DNA from: Lactobacillaceae bacterium
Lineage (GTDB): Bacteria; Bacillota; Bacilli; Lactobacillales; Lactobacillaceae
Assembly (NCBI GenBank): GCA_031289615.1
Contig: JAITPD010000010.1
Coordinates: forward strand, 53,569 to 117,568
Direction: 5' to 3'
DNA: 64,000 nucleotides
Position numbers and translations under genes: made by a program
The notes under the pieces: generated by a model
Told to the model about the DNA's origin: nothing
Seen by the model: only the letters and a program-made list of their open reading frames with translations
Database searches by the model: none
Part shown: positions 18,448 to 26,951 of the stretch, in pieces
Layout: the number at the start of each line of letters is the position of its first letter
How positions within the stretch are numbered: the stretch's first letter is position 1

Positions 18448-19296
18448 TTAGCCCTTCACAGACCCACTGGTTACGCCTGAAACGTAGAAACGTTGGAGGA
18501 AAATGAACAGAATTGTAATTGGAATTGCAATGACGACTGAACCCGCTGCGAAACTCATAAACAATGAATTCGCCGTTTCTTTAGTCATCATATTCCACAG
18601 CCCAATCGCAACCGTGTAGTTCTTAACATCATCGCCCATAATCACGTAAGCAAAGATGAAATCCATCCAAGGTCCAATAAATGCTCCCAACGCCGTGAAA
18701 ACAATAATCGGTTTTGAAAGTGGTAACGTAATCTTTGTGAAAATTTGCCACTTTGTCGCTCCATCTAACATCGCACTTTCATCCAACGAATATGGAATTG
18801 TGTCAAAGAAGCCTTTTTGAATATAAAATCCTAGACCAGCTCCTGAAACATAGACCAAAATCAGTGCAAACAGGCTTTGTGTTAAATCAGCTGCCTTCAA
18901 GATGTAGTAAATTGCAAACATGGCCATGAATCCAGGGAACATGTTTAACACCAGAGCTACTTTCAAGAACGGCCCCTTCATCTTAAACTTCAACCGGCTC
19001 AACGAATAGGCCATCGAGAGAACTAACAACGTTGAGATAATCCCGCTGACAGTTGCCACAAATAATGTGTTCAAGAACCAACGACCAAATGGATAGTCAG
19101 TATTTGTAAACAATTGAACATAATTATTAAGCGTATACGTTTTTGGGAAAAAGTAATTAACGAAAGCTCCACCCTCTGCCCGGAAACTAGTTAAGATTAT
19201 CCAAATAATTGGAATCACCCAAACGAAGGCTAAAGCTAACAAAACGATGTAAAGGATAATATTGTTACGTTTTTGTACTCCCTTTAAACTTTTCAT
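18448..19296 (-). CDS. Sugar ABC transporter permease, MalG-type
   Basis: A 282-residue inner-membrane permease with six hydrophobic segments. The coupling loop ESAMLDGATKWQIFTKITLPL is the EAA motif that contacts the ATPase. The C-terminus FLQRFYVSGVTSGSVKG is typical of MalG. Its ATG overlaps the malF stop (TAATG), so it is translationally coupled. Probably imports maltose/maltodextrin by resemblance to MalEFG. No ATPase (MsmK/MalK) gene is in the operon; a shared one elsewhere would be needed. Confidence 0.92.
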   Translation of the reverse strand: MKSLKGVQKRNNIILYIVLLALAFVWVIPIIWIILTSFRAEGGAFVNYFFPKTYTLNNYVQLFTNTDYPFGRWFLNTLFVATVSGIISTLLVLSMAYSLSRLKFKMKGPFLKVALVLNMFPGFMAMFAIYYILKAADLTQSLFALILVYVSGAGLGFYIQKGFFDTIPYSLDESAMLDGATKWQIFTKITLPLSKPIIVFTALGAFIGPWMDFIFAYVIMGDDVKNYTVAIGLWNMMTKETANSLFMSFAAGSVVIAIPITILFIFLQRFYVSGVTSGSVKG

Positions 19297-20663
19297 TAGA
19301 GCGCCTCCATTCCAGAATTTGAAACTTTCTTATAGGCAACCAATGAGAAGACCGCTGATAAGATGAAGATCAAGATTCCAATTACTGATGCCAAATTATA
19401 ATCCGCCGTGTTCAGCGTCAAATTGTAGAGCCAAGTAATCAGCAAATCGGTTGATCCAGCTCCATAATAATTTGAATTAGCCGGTCCACCACCAGTTAAG
19501 AGGTAAATCACATTGAAATTATTCACATTTCCAATGAATTGTTGAATCAAACTGGGTGCCATCACGAAGAGAATTTGTGGGAACGTAATTGACTTGAAAA
19601 TTTGGAATTTATTCGCGCCATCAATTTCGGCAGCTTCGACCTGGTCTTGAGATTGATTTTGCAAAATCCCAGTTGTGACCAGCATCGTCGCCGGAATTCC
19701 AATCCACAAATTAACAACAATAATAGTAATCTTTGCAATCCATGGATCCGTAAAGAACGGCACTGCTTGTTTCACTATTCCAAGATTCATCAAAAACGTA
19801 TTAACAAGCCCACCATCATCAAACATGTTCTTCATAATCAACAAACTGATGATTGCTGGAATGGCCATTGTCAAGATGAAAATCGTTCTGAAAATCTTCT
19901 TGCCCCGGATTCCCTTCGCATTAATCATCATTGCTAAAATTACACCCAAGAAGAATGATGAAATGGTCGCTATCACCGCCCAGCACAACGTCCATGCGAG
20001 GACTGGGAAGAATGTGGATGCCATGTCTCCAGAAATCACATTACCAAAATTTGAGAATCCAACCCAGCTAAATAAATTTTTAGGAGGCAAATGGTTATGG
20101 TCATATGACGTAAATGCAATTGAAATCATGTAGATCAATGGCAAAACTGTAAACAGCAAAACTCCTGTTAACGGAATCGCCATTAATGTCACATACATTT
20201 TTTCATTGAGCAACGATGCCAAATCTTCCCGTAGTGTGGGTAATTTAGTCTTTAATTGCTTTAATTCCCAGATTCTGCGAGCCGAATGCAAGTTCACTCT
20301 GTACAACAAGATGAACAGCACTGTGATAATCAATGCCAACATCCCCCACAAGAGGAGGAGCATTGAATTGTCACCCGGCTTTAGTACTTCAATTCCTAAT
20401 TTCGGGTCCATCTTCAACCTTTGCGCATGGGTCCCTAATGTAATCATATTATGATAAGCTTTCAGTCCAAAAGTGAACAACCAAGTCACATAACTGATTT
20501 CCAGTAAAAGAAATAGAATCCCTTTTAAATACTGTTTATTCGCCAGATTAGCCGCACCCATCACTACATATGAAGCTTTGGTTGCGCCATCTGCTTTTCC
20601 AAATAGCTCTGTTAATTTGATGTGTTCCTCAAATGTGGAATGTTTTTTCTTTCTAAACATCAT
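19296..20663 (-). CDS. Sugar ABC transporter permease, MalF-type
   Basis: A 455-residue permease with an extended N-terminus: a hydrophilic start, two early membrane segments (GILFLLLEISYVTWLF, LLLLWGMLALIITVLFILLYR), then the six-helix MalF core. The EAA loop is VEAAEIDGANKFQIFKSITFP, and ANSNYYGAGSTDLLITWLYNLT matches MalF. The ATG pair at 20663/20660 follows GAAAGG. It sits 38 nt after malE and overlaps malG by one base. Substrate inferred from the MalEFG set. Confidence 0.92.
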   Translation of the reverse strand: MMFRKKKHSTFEEHIKLTELFGKADGATKASYVVMGAANLANKQYLKGILFLLLEISYVTWLFTFGLKAYHNMITLGTHAQRLKMDPKLGIEVLKPGDNSMLLLLWGMLALIITVLFILLYRVNLHSARRIWELKQLKTKLPTLREDLASLLNEKMYVTLMAIPLTGVLLFTVLPLIYMISIAFTSYDHNHLPPKNLFSWVGFSNFGNVISGDMASTFFPVLAWTLCWAVIATISSFFLGVILAMMINAKGIRGKKIFRTIFILTMAIPAIISLLIMKNMFDDGGLVNTFLMNLGIVKQAVPFFTDPWIAKITIIVVNLWIGIPATMLVTTGILQNQSQDQVEAAEIDGANKFQIFKSITFPQILFVMAPSLIQQFIGNVNNFNVIYLLTGGGPANSNYYGAGSTDLLITWLYNLTLNTADYNLASVIGILIFILSAVFSLVAYKKVSNSGMEAL

Positions 20664-20701
20664 CCAGCCGACCTTTCATCTTATTTTGCTACCAAACACT
20701 T

Positions 20702-21937
20702 TTACTTAACTGACTTTGAAGCTTGCTTAACCATCTTCGTCAACTTAGGCAACATTTGCTTATCACTAACCTTACCCTTGTACGTGTCATTGAAGAGTGC
20801 ATCAGAAGCTGACCAGAAGTTTGCCATCGCTGGTGACTTTGGCATTGGCTTTGAGTAACCAGTTTGTGACATTTGCACAACGGCCTTAGCCAATTCATCA
20901 TTTTGCACATCGTCTGAAGCTTGAACTACCTTTGAAGTTGGAATGTAGTGAGAATCTTGGAATCCGGCCACTTGAACTTCATCGCTAGTCAAATAGTTAG
21001 CTAGTTTCATTGAAGCCAACGCTGACTTTGTGGCTTGGTTAACCCCAAACAACTTAATTCCTGAGAATGCATACATTTGCTTTTCTCCACTACCCAAATC
21101 AACTGTTGGATATGGAGCAATTCCCAACTTGTCTCCCAAAGCCTTCTTGTAATCATTGTATGACCATGGCCCTGACAAAGTTGCTGAAATCTTTCCTGAT
21201 TGAAGTTGATTCAACACATCTGAACTAGTTTGAACGAAGCCAGCGTTAGTCTTTTGCGCCTTCATCCACTTCAAGACTGAAACTCCCTTGGCATTGTCAA
21301 TATTGGTTCCCTTAGCATTTTCTCCGCTCTTACCATAAAGAACGTCACCTGCTGTGTAGAACAATGGTGCAAATGTGTAGTTTGCTCCGGCTGACCCAAG
21401 GTTTGAGCCCATCTTACCCTTGGTCGTAATGTTCGTCCATGACGTAATATCGTCATCATTGAGTTGTTCCTTGTTATAATACAAAACCTGTGCTTCAACT
21501 CCGTATGGATAACCATAGGTCTTACCATCATATGAAGCACCTTCCATGGCTCCGGCAATTTGGGTCTTCTTCAAGGTCTTTGAATATTTAGTATTTTGAT
21601 ACAACAAACCTTGCGTTGCCAATGACCCAATTTGATCGTGAGGGAACATGAACACGTCAGCCGCAGCCGTTGCATCCTTTTGCAAATTCTTCAAGGCGTC
21701 CGTTGAATTTGACGCTTTAACAGTAACCTTAATCGTTGGGTTAGCCGCTTCAAACGTTGCAACAGCTTTCTTGTATGTTGGCAAAGTTGCGGTATCGACC
21801 CACAACTTAATCTTTTTAGTCTTGGCCGCTGCATTTACTGCTGGACCCTCAATTGTAGTTGCTACTAAACTGGTCGCAGCTGATGCCAACAAAATTGTCG
21901 TCATTGCTACTACGCTTACCTTCATTGCACTCTTCAT
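20702..21937 (-). CDS. Extracellular sugar-binding protein, MalE-type, without lipobox
   Basis: A 411-residue solute-binding protein. Start ATG 21937 has GGAGG upstream. A signal peptide (MKSAMKVSVVAMTTILLASAATSL...) is followed by the mature start KTKKIKLWVDTA. The MalE-type body is clear: ADVFMFPHDQIGSLATQGLL, GKTYGYPYGVEAQVLYYNK, SGPWSYNDYKKALG. Unlike most Gram-positive binding proteins there is no Cys in a lipobox, so it should be secreted or held by its signal segment. First gene of the malEFG-like operon; no cre site was found in its 230-bp upstream region. Confidence 0.92.
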   Translation of the reverse strand: MKSAMKVSVVAMTTILLASAATSLVATTIEGPAVNAAAKTKKIKLWVDTATLPTYKKAVATFEAANPTIKVTVKASNSTDALKNLQKDATAAADVFMFPHDQIGSLATQGLLYQNTKYSKTLKKTQIAGAMEGASYDGKTYGYPYGVEAQVLYYNKEQLNDDDITSWTNITTKGKMGSNLGSAGANYTFAPLFYTAGDVLYGKSGENAKGTNIDNAKGVSVLKWMKAQKTNAGFVQTSSDVLNQLQSGKISATLSGPWSYNDYKKALGDKLGIAPYPTVDLGSGEKQMYAFSGIKLFGVNQATKSALASMKLANYLTSDEVQVAGFQDSHYIPTSKVVQASDDVQNDELAKAVVQMSQTGYSKPMPKSPAMANFWSASDALFNDTYKGKVSDKQMLPKLTKMVKQASKSVK

Positions 21938-22170
21938 ATCCAATTCCTCCATTGGTGTTTCTAGTGTGTGAAATTTAGTAATATTTCCCAAATCATAATT
22001 ACAATATAACCTAGTAATGTGACTGAGATAGTTTTCATTTATATTTTATCTGTTTTATTTTTGTGAATTTTTCACTTAAAACAACTCTTTTAACAAAATA
22101 GTCCTTAATTACGGAATTTACGCCGTTTCAAGCCATATTTAGCCACTCTAATAATTATTAAAACAGCTAG

Positions 22171-23004
22171 TTAGTTATAATATTCACAATTAAATGTGAC
22201 TTCAATTCCAAAGTGATCACTAATCATTGGTGTCGTTAGTCCATCAAATATGACCTCGTGCTTTTCAATCTTGGCCTGACCTTTGACAAAAACATAATCA
22301 ATTCGTTTGTCTTCAGCATTAGTTTCCCAGCCGTCGATTTTGCCAAGCACAGTTGCATTCCCATTAACCGTTTGAGCAGAAATATAACTGTCTATTAAGT
22401 TAGGAGTAGCGATAATCTGCTGATACCCTTCAGACGGTTGATCAGCTGCATTATTAAAGTCACCCATTAAAATTGTTAATTTATCACTAAATGTTTGCGT
22501 GGTTTTGTCCCATTCAAACGAAAACGCTAAGGTATTTGTATCATCTTTCCACCAAGAATAGTGACAACTATACACATCAAAGTTTGTAAAATGTCCAATC
22601 AAAATGCGGCGCGTATGATAATCTGCATAATCACTTGCACTCGAAGCCAAAAATCCTTCAGCTTGAAATGGCGTTTTTGCTAAGATTGCCACTCCTTCAT
22701 CATATTTATCATATCCAATATGACTTGGCAGGTAGCTCCAGTAGTATTTAAAACCCTTTTTCGCTAACGCTGTACAAATTAGATCAGCATAATTGCCTTC
22801 TTTAATTGCAACCGGATCAACTTCTCCCTGCACGGCACAATAATTTTCAGGTTGATTAATGACAGCATTCTTCATTGGCTGATTGACCTCTTGTAAAGCG
22901 ATAATGTCATACTGGCGTTCAGCAATCACTTCAACCAAAGTTTGTAAATTCGTTTCAAAATCAGCGTTACTATAGCTGTGCGTGTTTAACGTTAGAATTT
23001 TCAT
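22171..23004 (-). CDS. Endonuclease/exonuclease/phosphatase (EEP) family hydrolase
   Basis: A 277-residue cytosolic protein of the DNase I/EEP fold. Metal and catalytic motifs are intact: IIALQEVNQP (Glu), YSCHYSWWKDD (His), LMGDFNNAA (Asp-x-Asn), KRIDYVFVKG and the terminal ISDHFGIEV (Asp-His). It starts 6 nt after the EIICBA gene stop and must be cotranscribed with it; such pairs hint at a sugar-phosphate or phosphodiester substrate, but I cannot name it. Confidence 0.85.
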   Translation of the reverse strand: MKILTLNTHSYSNADFETNLQTLVEVIAERQYDIIALQEVNQPMKNAVINQPENYCAVQGEVDPVAIKEGNYADLICTALAKKGFKYYWSYLPSHIGYDKYDEGVAILAKTPFQAEGFLASSASDYADYHTRRILIGHFTNFDVYSCHYSWWKDDTNTLAFSFEWDKTTQTFSDKLTILMGDFNNAADQPSEGYQQIIATPNLIDSYISAQTVNGNATVLGKIDGWETNAEDKRIDYVFVKGQAKIEKHEVIFDGLTTPMISDHFGIEVTFNCEYYN

Positions 23005-23010
23005 AGCTCT

Positions 23011-25191
23011 TTACATCAAACTTCCTACATTATCACCCGCTTCAACTTCGCCCTCATCCGCTAATGCAAATGACCGAGTTGAATCCATATTAGTGATTGC
23101 GACAATTATCGTCGTTGCTTTACCTTCGTCTTCAATTGCTTTTAAATCAACATTTGCAATTGGAGTGCCAGCCTCAACCGCATCTCCAATCTGCACCAAA
23201 ATATCAAAGGCATTCGCTTTTAACTCAACCGTGTCAATTCCCATGTGCACCAAAATTTCATTTCCATTGACCGTCGTAATACCCAAAGCGTGCTTCGTTG
23301 GAAAAATACTACTAATCTCTCCCTTAATTGGTGCCACAACTTTGCCATCAGTTGGTTCAATGGCAAATCCGTCGCCCATCATCTTGCTACTAAAGACTTC
23401 ATCTTTGACTGCAGTAATTGGAATTAAGTGCCCAGATGCTGGTGCTACCAAAGGCAATTGCTCATGCGAATTTTCGGCCTGTGGAATGACAGTACTTGCA
23501 ACGTTGCCAATAACTTCTGACTTAGGAATTTCAACGCCACTTTCAAGTAGATCTTGCAAATCCGACTTCAAAACATCCGCCTTCGTTCCATAGACTGCCT
23601 GCACGCCATTATCTTTACGAATCACACCCATGGCACCAGCGTTCTTCCATTGCGCATCATCACCGACAACGTTTGTATCCTTAACAGAAATCCGTAACCT
23701 TGTCATGCACGCATCAACATCGACAATGTTTTCTTTTCCACCCAACAAGTTAACAATATCAAACAATTGTTGTTCCACTGGAGCATCACTTGCTGAGGTA
23801 GTGCTCTCTTCTTCGTCAGTATCCGTATAATTTCCGTTTCTTCCAGGAGTAGCAAAGTTAAATTTCTTGATCATGAAGTTAGAAACAAAGTACATGATGA
23901 CGGCAAACAACAGTGTCACCCAGACGAAATTAATTAAATCAGCCCCGAGTCCTGCTTTGATTGACAGGGGTGTTCGCGTCAAAAGTTCAATATTACCAAA
24001 TGAATGCACGCGCAAATGCACAACGTCTGCCATCGCAAAGGCTGCTCCCTGAATCACTGCATACACTCCATAGAGTAATGGTGCTGCAAACATGAACATG
24101 AATTCGAGCGGTTCAGTCACCCCAGTCAAGAAGACCGCAAAGGCAGCTGAGAAATACATTGACTTATATTTACTACGTCGATCAGCATCAACATTTCGGT
24201 ACATCGCCAACGCCATTCCCATCAAGGATCCACTTGCCCCAATCATTTGACCAACTTTAAAACGTGCTGGTGTAATGCTTGTCAACAAATGATTATAAGC
24301 TGAAGAATCACCAGCATGGTTTAGACTCACCAAGTCTGTTGCCCAAGCTAGCCACATTGGATCCTGACCAAAGACTTTTGAACCAGCATTCGCGCCACTC
24401 AAGATGGTATAAGTTCCACCGAGTTGCGTATAGTTAATTGGAATAGTCAACATGTGGTGCAGTCCAAATGGCAATAGAAGCCGTTCCATCATTCCATACA
24501 AGAACGGTGCCAAAATTGGAGCTGACTTTTGGCTCGTCGCAATCCAGTAGCCAAAATTATTAATTCCAGCTTGAATATAGGGCCAAATAATTGCCAACAA
24601 AAGTGCAACGATTGCAGAATTCAAAATAACAACAAATGGCACAAAACGCTTACCGTTAAAGAAACTCAAGGCTTCCGGTAACTTACGATAGTTATAGTAT
24701 TTATTGTACGCTGCAGCACCGATAAATCCGGCAATGATTCCGATGAAAACTCCCATATTAAGGGCCGGTGCCTCTAAGACACTGGTAAAGAAACCATTGA
24801 CCATAATTTTCGTGCCAAATAAAGTATGCGTAAAGGCGGTCTCATCAGCCAACATTTCGCTGGTCACGCCAAACATTGCGCCGGTCATTCGATTGATCAA
24901 AATAAATGACAATCCAGCGGCAAATGCTCCACCAGCTTTTTCTTTTGCCCAACTTCCACCAATTGCAAGGGCAAACAAAATATGCAAATTGGTAATAACT
25001 GCCCAACCTAAACTAGCAATCACGCTACCAAATGTGATCAATGCCTGGTTATCCGGATTGATTAATGGAATTGAGTTTCCAATACTAATCATTAACCCAG
25101 CGGCTGGCATCACAGCAATCACGACCATTAAAGCTTTACCGAATTTCTGCCAAAATTCGAAATTGAAGATTCCTTTTAATCTCTGAAACAT
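23011..25191 (-). CDS. PTS EIICBA component, glucose/maltose (PtsG) class
   Basis: A 726-residue phosphotransferase permease with domains in C-B-A order. The EIIC membrane domain spans about residues 1-430 (GLHHMLTIPINYTQ, GVTEPLEFMFMF). EIIB shows DVDACMTRLRISVKD with the phospho-Cys, and EIIA (last about 150 residues) shows TKHALGITT and NEILVHMGIDTVEL with both active His. It imports and phosphorylates a hexose or disaccharide; glucose, maltose and trehalose are all possible. The divergent TreR-like gene and the palindrome at 25303 suggest substrate-dependent control. Confidence 0.92.
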   Translation of the reverse strand: MFQRLKGIFNFEFWQKFGKALMVVIAVMPAAGLMISIGNSIPLINPDNQALITFGSVIASLGWAVITNLHILFALAIGGSWAKEKAGGAFAAGLSFILINRMTGAMFGVTSEMLADETAFTHTLFGTKIMVNGFFTSVLEAPALNMGVFIGIIAGFIGAAAYNKYYNYRKLPEALSFFNGKRFVPFVVILNSAIVALLLAIIWPYIQAGINNFGYWIATSQKSAPILAPFLYGMMERLLLPFGLHHMLTIPINYTQLGGTYTILSGANAGSKVFGQDPMWLAWATDLVSLNHAGDSSAYNHLLTSITPARFKVGQMIGASGSLMGMALAMYRNVDADRRSKYKSMYFSAAFAVFLTGVTEPLEFMFMFAAPLLYGVYAVIQGAAFAMADVVHLRVHSFGNIELLTRTPLSIKAGLGADLINFVWVTLLFAVIMYFVSNFMIKKFNFATPGRNGNYTDTDEEESTTSASDAPVEQQLFDIVNLLGGKENIVDVDACMTRLRISVKDTNVVGDDAQWKNAGAMGVIRKDNGVQAVYGTKADVLKSDLQDLLESGVEIPKSEVIGNVASTVIPQAENSHEQLPLVAPASGHLIPITAVKDEVFSSKMMGDGFAIEPTDGKVVAPIKGEISSIFPTKHALGITTVNGNEILVHMGIDTVELKANAFDILVQIGDAVEAGTPIANVDLKAIEDEGKATTIIVAITNMDSTRSFALADEGEVEAGDNVGSLM

Positions 25192-25302
25192 ATCCTTCTC
25201 CTATCCTGATGTTTCTGCGACATAAAATAGCGACGATAAACATGTTTTAAAAAATACAAAGTGCTCTCTAAACAGCCTAAGGATAACATGGATATACAAA
25301 TT

Positions 25303-25320
25303 AATGCAAGCGCTTGCATT
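25303..25320. promoter_or_regulatory. 18-bp perfect palindrome, cre- or LacI-type operator of the EIICBA operon
   Basis: AATGCAAGCGCTTGCATT is perfectly self-complementary. The core TGCAAGCGCTTGCA fits the loose cre pattern and LacI/MalR operators. Read toward the PTS gene, its TTGCAT end can serve as -35, with TTATCC 17 nt further down as -10, so a bound regulator would block RNA polymerase. Confidence 0.7.
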
Positions 25321-25479
25321 TGGTATATGATAGTATCTAAAAAGATGTGATAAATAGTCATAATTATGTTTTTATTGTGTTTTATCCTTGAGTTTTTTGC
25401 CTCTTTTCCCTAGGATTTTTGCAAATGTTTTCACAAAAATTCGAAATGTCACTAAATTGCTTCTTATCTTGAGATTGAT

Positions 25480-25507
25480 TTGATAAGTTGCCAAAATGCT
25501 ATATAAT
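25480..25507 (+). promoter_or_regulatory. Promoter of the GntR/TreR-like gene, placed for a leaderless mRNA
   Basis: TTGATA at 25480-25485 and TATAAT at 25502-25507 are 16 bp apart. The predicted transcription start falls on or next to the A of ATG 25515, and no purine-rich ribosome site precedes that ATG. The rest of the 323-bp divergent gap holds the PTS operator at 25303-25320 and AT-rich DNA. Confidence 0.7.
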
Positions 25508-25514
25508 TATGCGT

Positions 25515-26237
25515 ATGATAGTCAAATATAAAATTATTTACGAGCAACTAAAGCAAGCAATTCTTGATGGAACGTATCCCGAAGGCCATTTAATCCCCGG
25601 CGAATATCAATTGATGCGCCAAATGGATGTTTCACGAGATACGATTCGAAAAGCAATGGCGCTATTGACGAGCAGTGGCTATATTCAAAAAATCCGTGGT
25701 AAGGGTTCAATGGTGATTGCCCATAATAACGAGGTTCCCTTGACCAATCTGATTTCATTTAAAGAATTAGGTCACCAGCAAGGGTTCAAGCCGAAAACTA
25801 AAATTGTTGAATTTAAGGATTTGATCATCACCGATAAACTGGCCAAAGAAACTGGTTTTGCGGTAGATACTGAAGTTTGGTCTATTAGTCGCCTGCGCTT
25901 CATTGATGGTGTTCCAAGTATTATTGATTTAGATCTGATCAGAAAAGATTTGGCGCCAGACATGACCAAACAAGCCATTCACGAGTCTTTGTATGAATAT
26001 TTGGAAGGTGAACTTGGCTTGACATTAGCATATTCTGAAAATGATTTAACTGCACCGTTGATTTCCACCAAGGAACGTGAAACTCTTGAACTGGATGCTA
26101 CCGAAAACCGAATCATTCAAATCGAGTCGAGGGTTTATTTAAATAAGTCTGAACAACTGCAATATTCGATTGCTAAACATCGCCCAGATAAATTTGCTTA
26201 TCACGAATTTATTCGACGCAATAATCACGGACTATAG
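25515..26237 (+). CDS. GntR-family (HutC/TreR-like) transcriptional regulator
   Basis: A 240-residue repressor-type protein. The wHTH starts at once (MIVKYKIIYEQLKQAILDG, then SRDTIRKAMALLTSSGYIQKIRGKGS), followed by a UTRA effector domain ending in the TreR-like SIAKHRPDKFAYHEF. I start it at ATG 25515, since GntR proteins begin at exactly this point and the TATAAT overlaps the longer track start (TTG 25488). Divergent from the EIICBA operon, which it probably controls. It is a paralog of the regulator at 31.4 kb. Ligand not certain; a phosphorylated disaccharide is likely. Confidence 0.88.
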   Translation: MIVKYKIIYEQLKQAILDGTYPEGHLIPGEYQLMRQMDVSRDTIRKAMALLTSSGYIQKIRGKGSMVIAHNNEVPLTNLISFKELGHQQGFKPKTKIVEFKDLIITDKLAKETGFAVDTEVWSISRLRFIDGVPSIIDLDLIRKDLAPDMTKQAIHESLYEYLEGELGLTLAYSENDLTAPLISTKERETLELDATENRIIQIESRVYLNKSEQLQYSIAKHRPDKFAYHEFIRRNNHGL

Positions 26238-26239
26238 CC

Positions 26240-26275
26240 AAAAGAGGACGAGCAAAATTTTGCCCATCCTCTTTT
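26240..26275. terminator. Bidirectional terminator between gntR and pgmB
   Basis: AAAAGAGGA pairs with TCCTCTTTT, enclosing GCAAAATTTTGC, with T-rich 3' ends on both strands. It sits between the convergent regulator and pgmB stops, which are only 39 bp apart. Confidence 0.85.
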
Positions 26276-26276
26276 A

Positions 26277-26951
26277 TTACGCATTCATTTTTTGTTGAAT
26301 CGCTGTTAATGTCACTTCTTTGGTGTCAACAAAGTTCAGTTCAGCTGCACTCAAAACGTCTACTGAGCCGATTCCTAATGATAATTCACCAGCAGCATTG
26401 ATTGCCTCAATCCCTGCACTTGAATCTTCTAAACCGATGACCTGCTCAGGCGTCAAATGCAATATTTCTGCTGCCCGAACAAAAATTTCAGGATTCGGTT
26501 TTCCAGCTTGCAAAGTAGACGGATCAACAATTCCCTCAAAATACTGGATTAGCCCTAAATGTTCCAAAATCATTGGCGCATTTTTTGAAGCTGAAGCAAC
26601 TGCCATCTGATAACCAGCAGCGTGTGCAGATTCAATGAATTCCAACATTCCAGGTAAAATATCGGCTGGCGTCAACGTAGCAATTAACTTTTGATAATTA
26701 ATATTTTTTTCATCAGCCAACTGCTCTTTTTCAACCAACGAATACTTTTGTGGATGCTGGCCATGCGCTAGAATCATTTCCAACGAATCCATCCGGCTAA
26801 TCCCCTTGAGCGCCTCTGCTAATTCATCCGTCCAGATTGTTCCGACCGTATCAGCAGTTTGATGCCAAGCCTCTTCGTGAAAACGGGCAGTATCCGCAAT
26901 TACTCCGTCCAAATCAAATGCAAACCCCTTAATTTCTTCAAACCTAATCAT
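26277..26951 (-). CDS. pgmB: Beta-phosphoglucomutase
   Basis: A 224-residue HAD-superfamily mutase converting beta-glucose-1-phosphate to glucose-6-phosphate. The nucleophile motif FAFDLDGVIADTARFHEEAW is at residues 10-29, and later ASASKNAP, LQAGKPNPEIF and GLEDSSAGIEA complete the HAD set; the cap signature KGISRMDSLE is present. Its ATG overlaps the GH65 stop by one base, so it is translationally coupled to the phosphorylase whose product it consumes. Confidence 0.95.
   Translation of the reverse strand: MIRFEEIKGFAFDLDGVIADTARFHEEAWHQTADTVGTIWTDELAEALKGISRMDSLEMILAHGQHPQKYSLVEKEQLADEKNINYQKLIATLTPADILPGMLEFIESAHAAGYQMAVASASKNAPMILEHLGLIQYFEGIVDPSTLQAGKPNPEIFVRAAEILHLTPEQVIGLEDSSAGIEAINAAGELSLGIGSVDVLSAAELNFVDTKEVTLTAIQQKMNA

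Noticed and set aside
22062-22074. GTGAATTTTTCAC inverted repeat upstream of the malE-like gene as a regulator operator
   Set aside because: Only a 5-bp arm in a very AT-rich region, and not close to any cre or LacI pattern; too weak to list.
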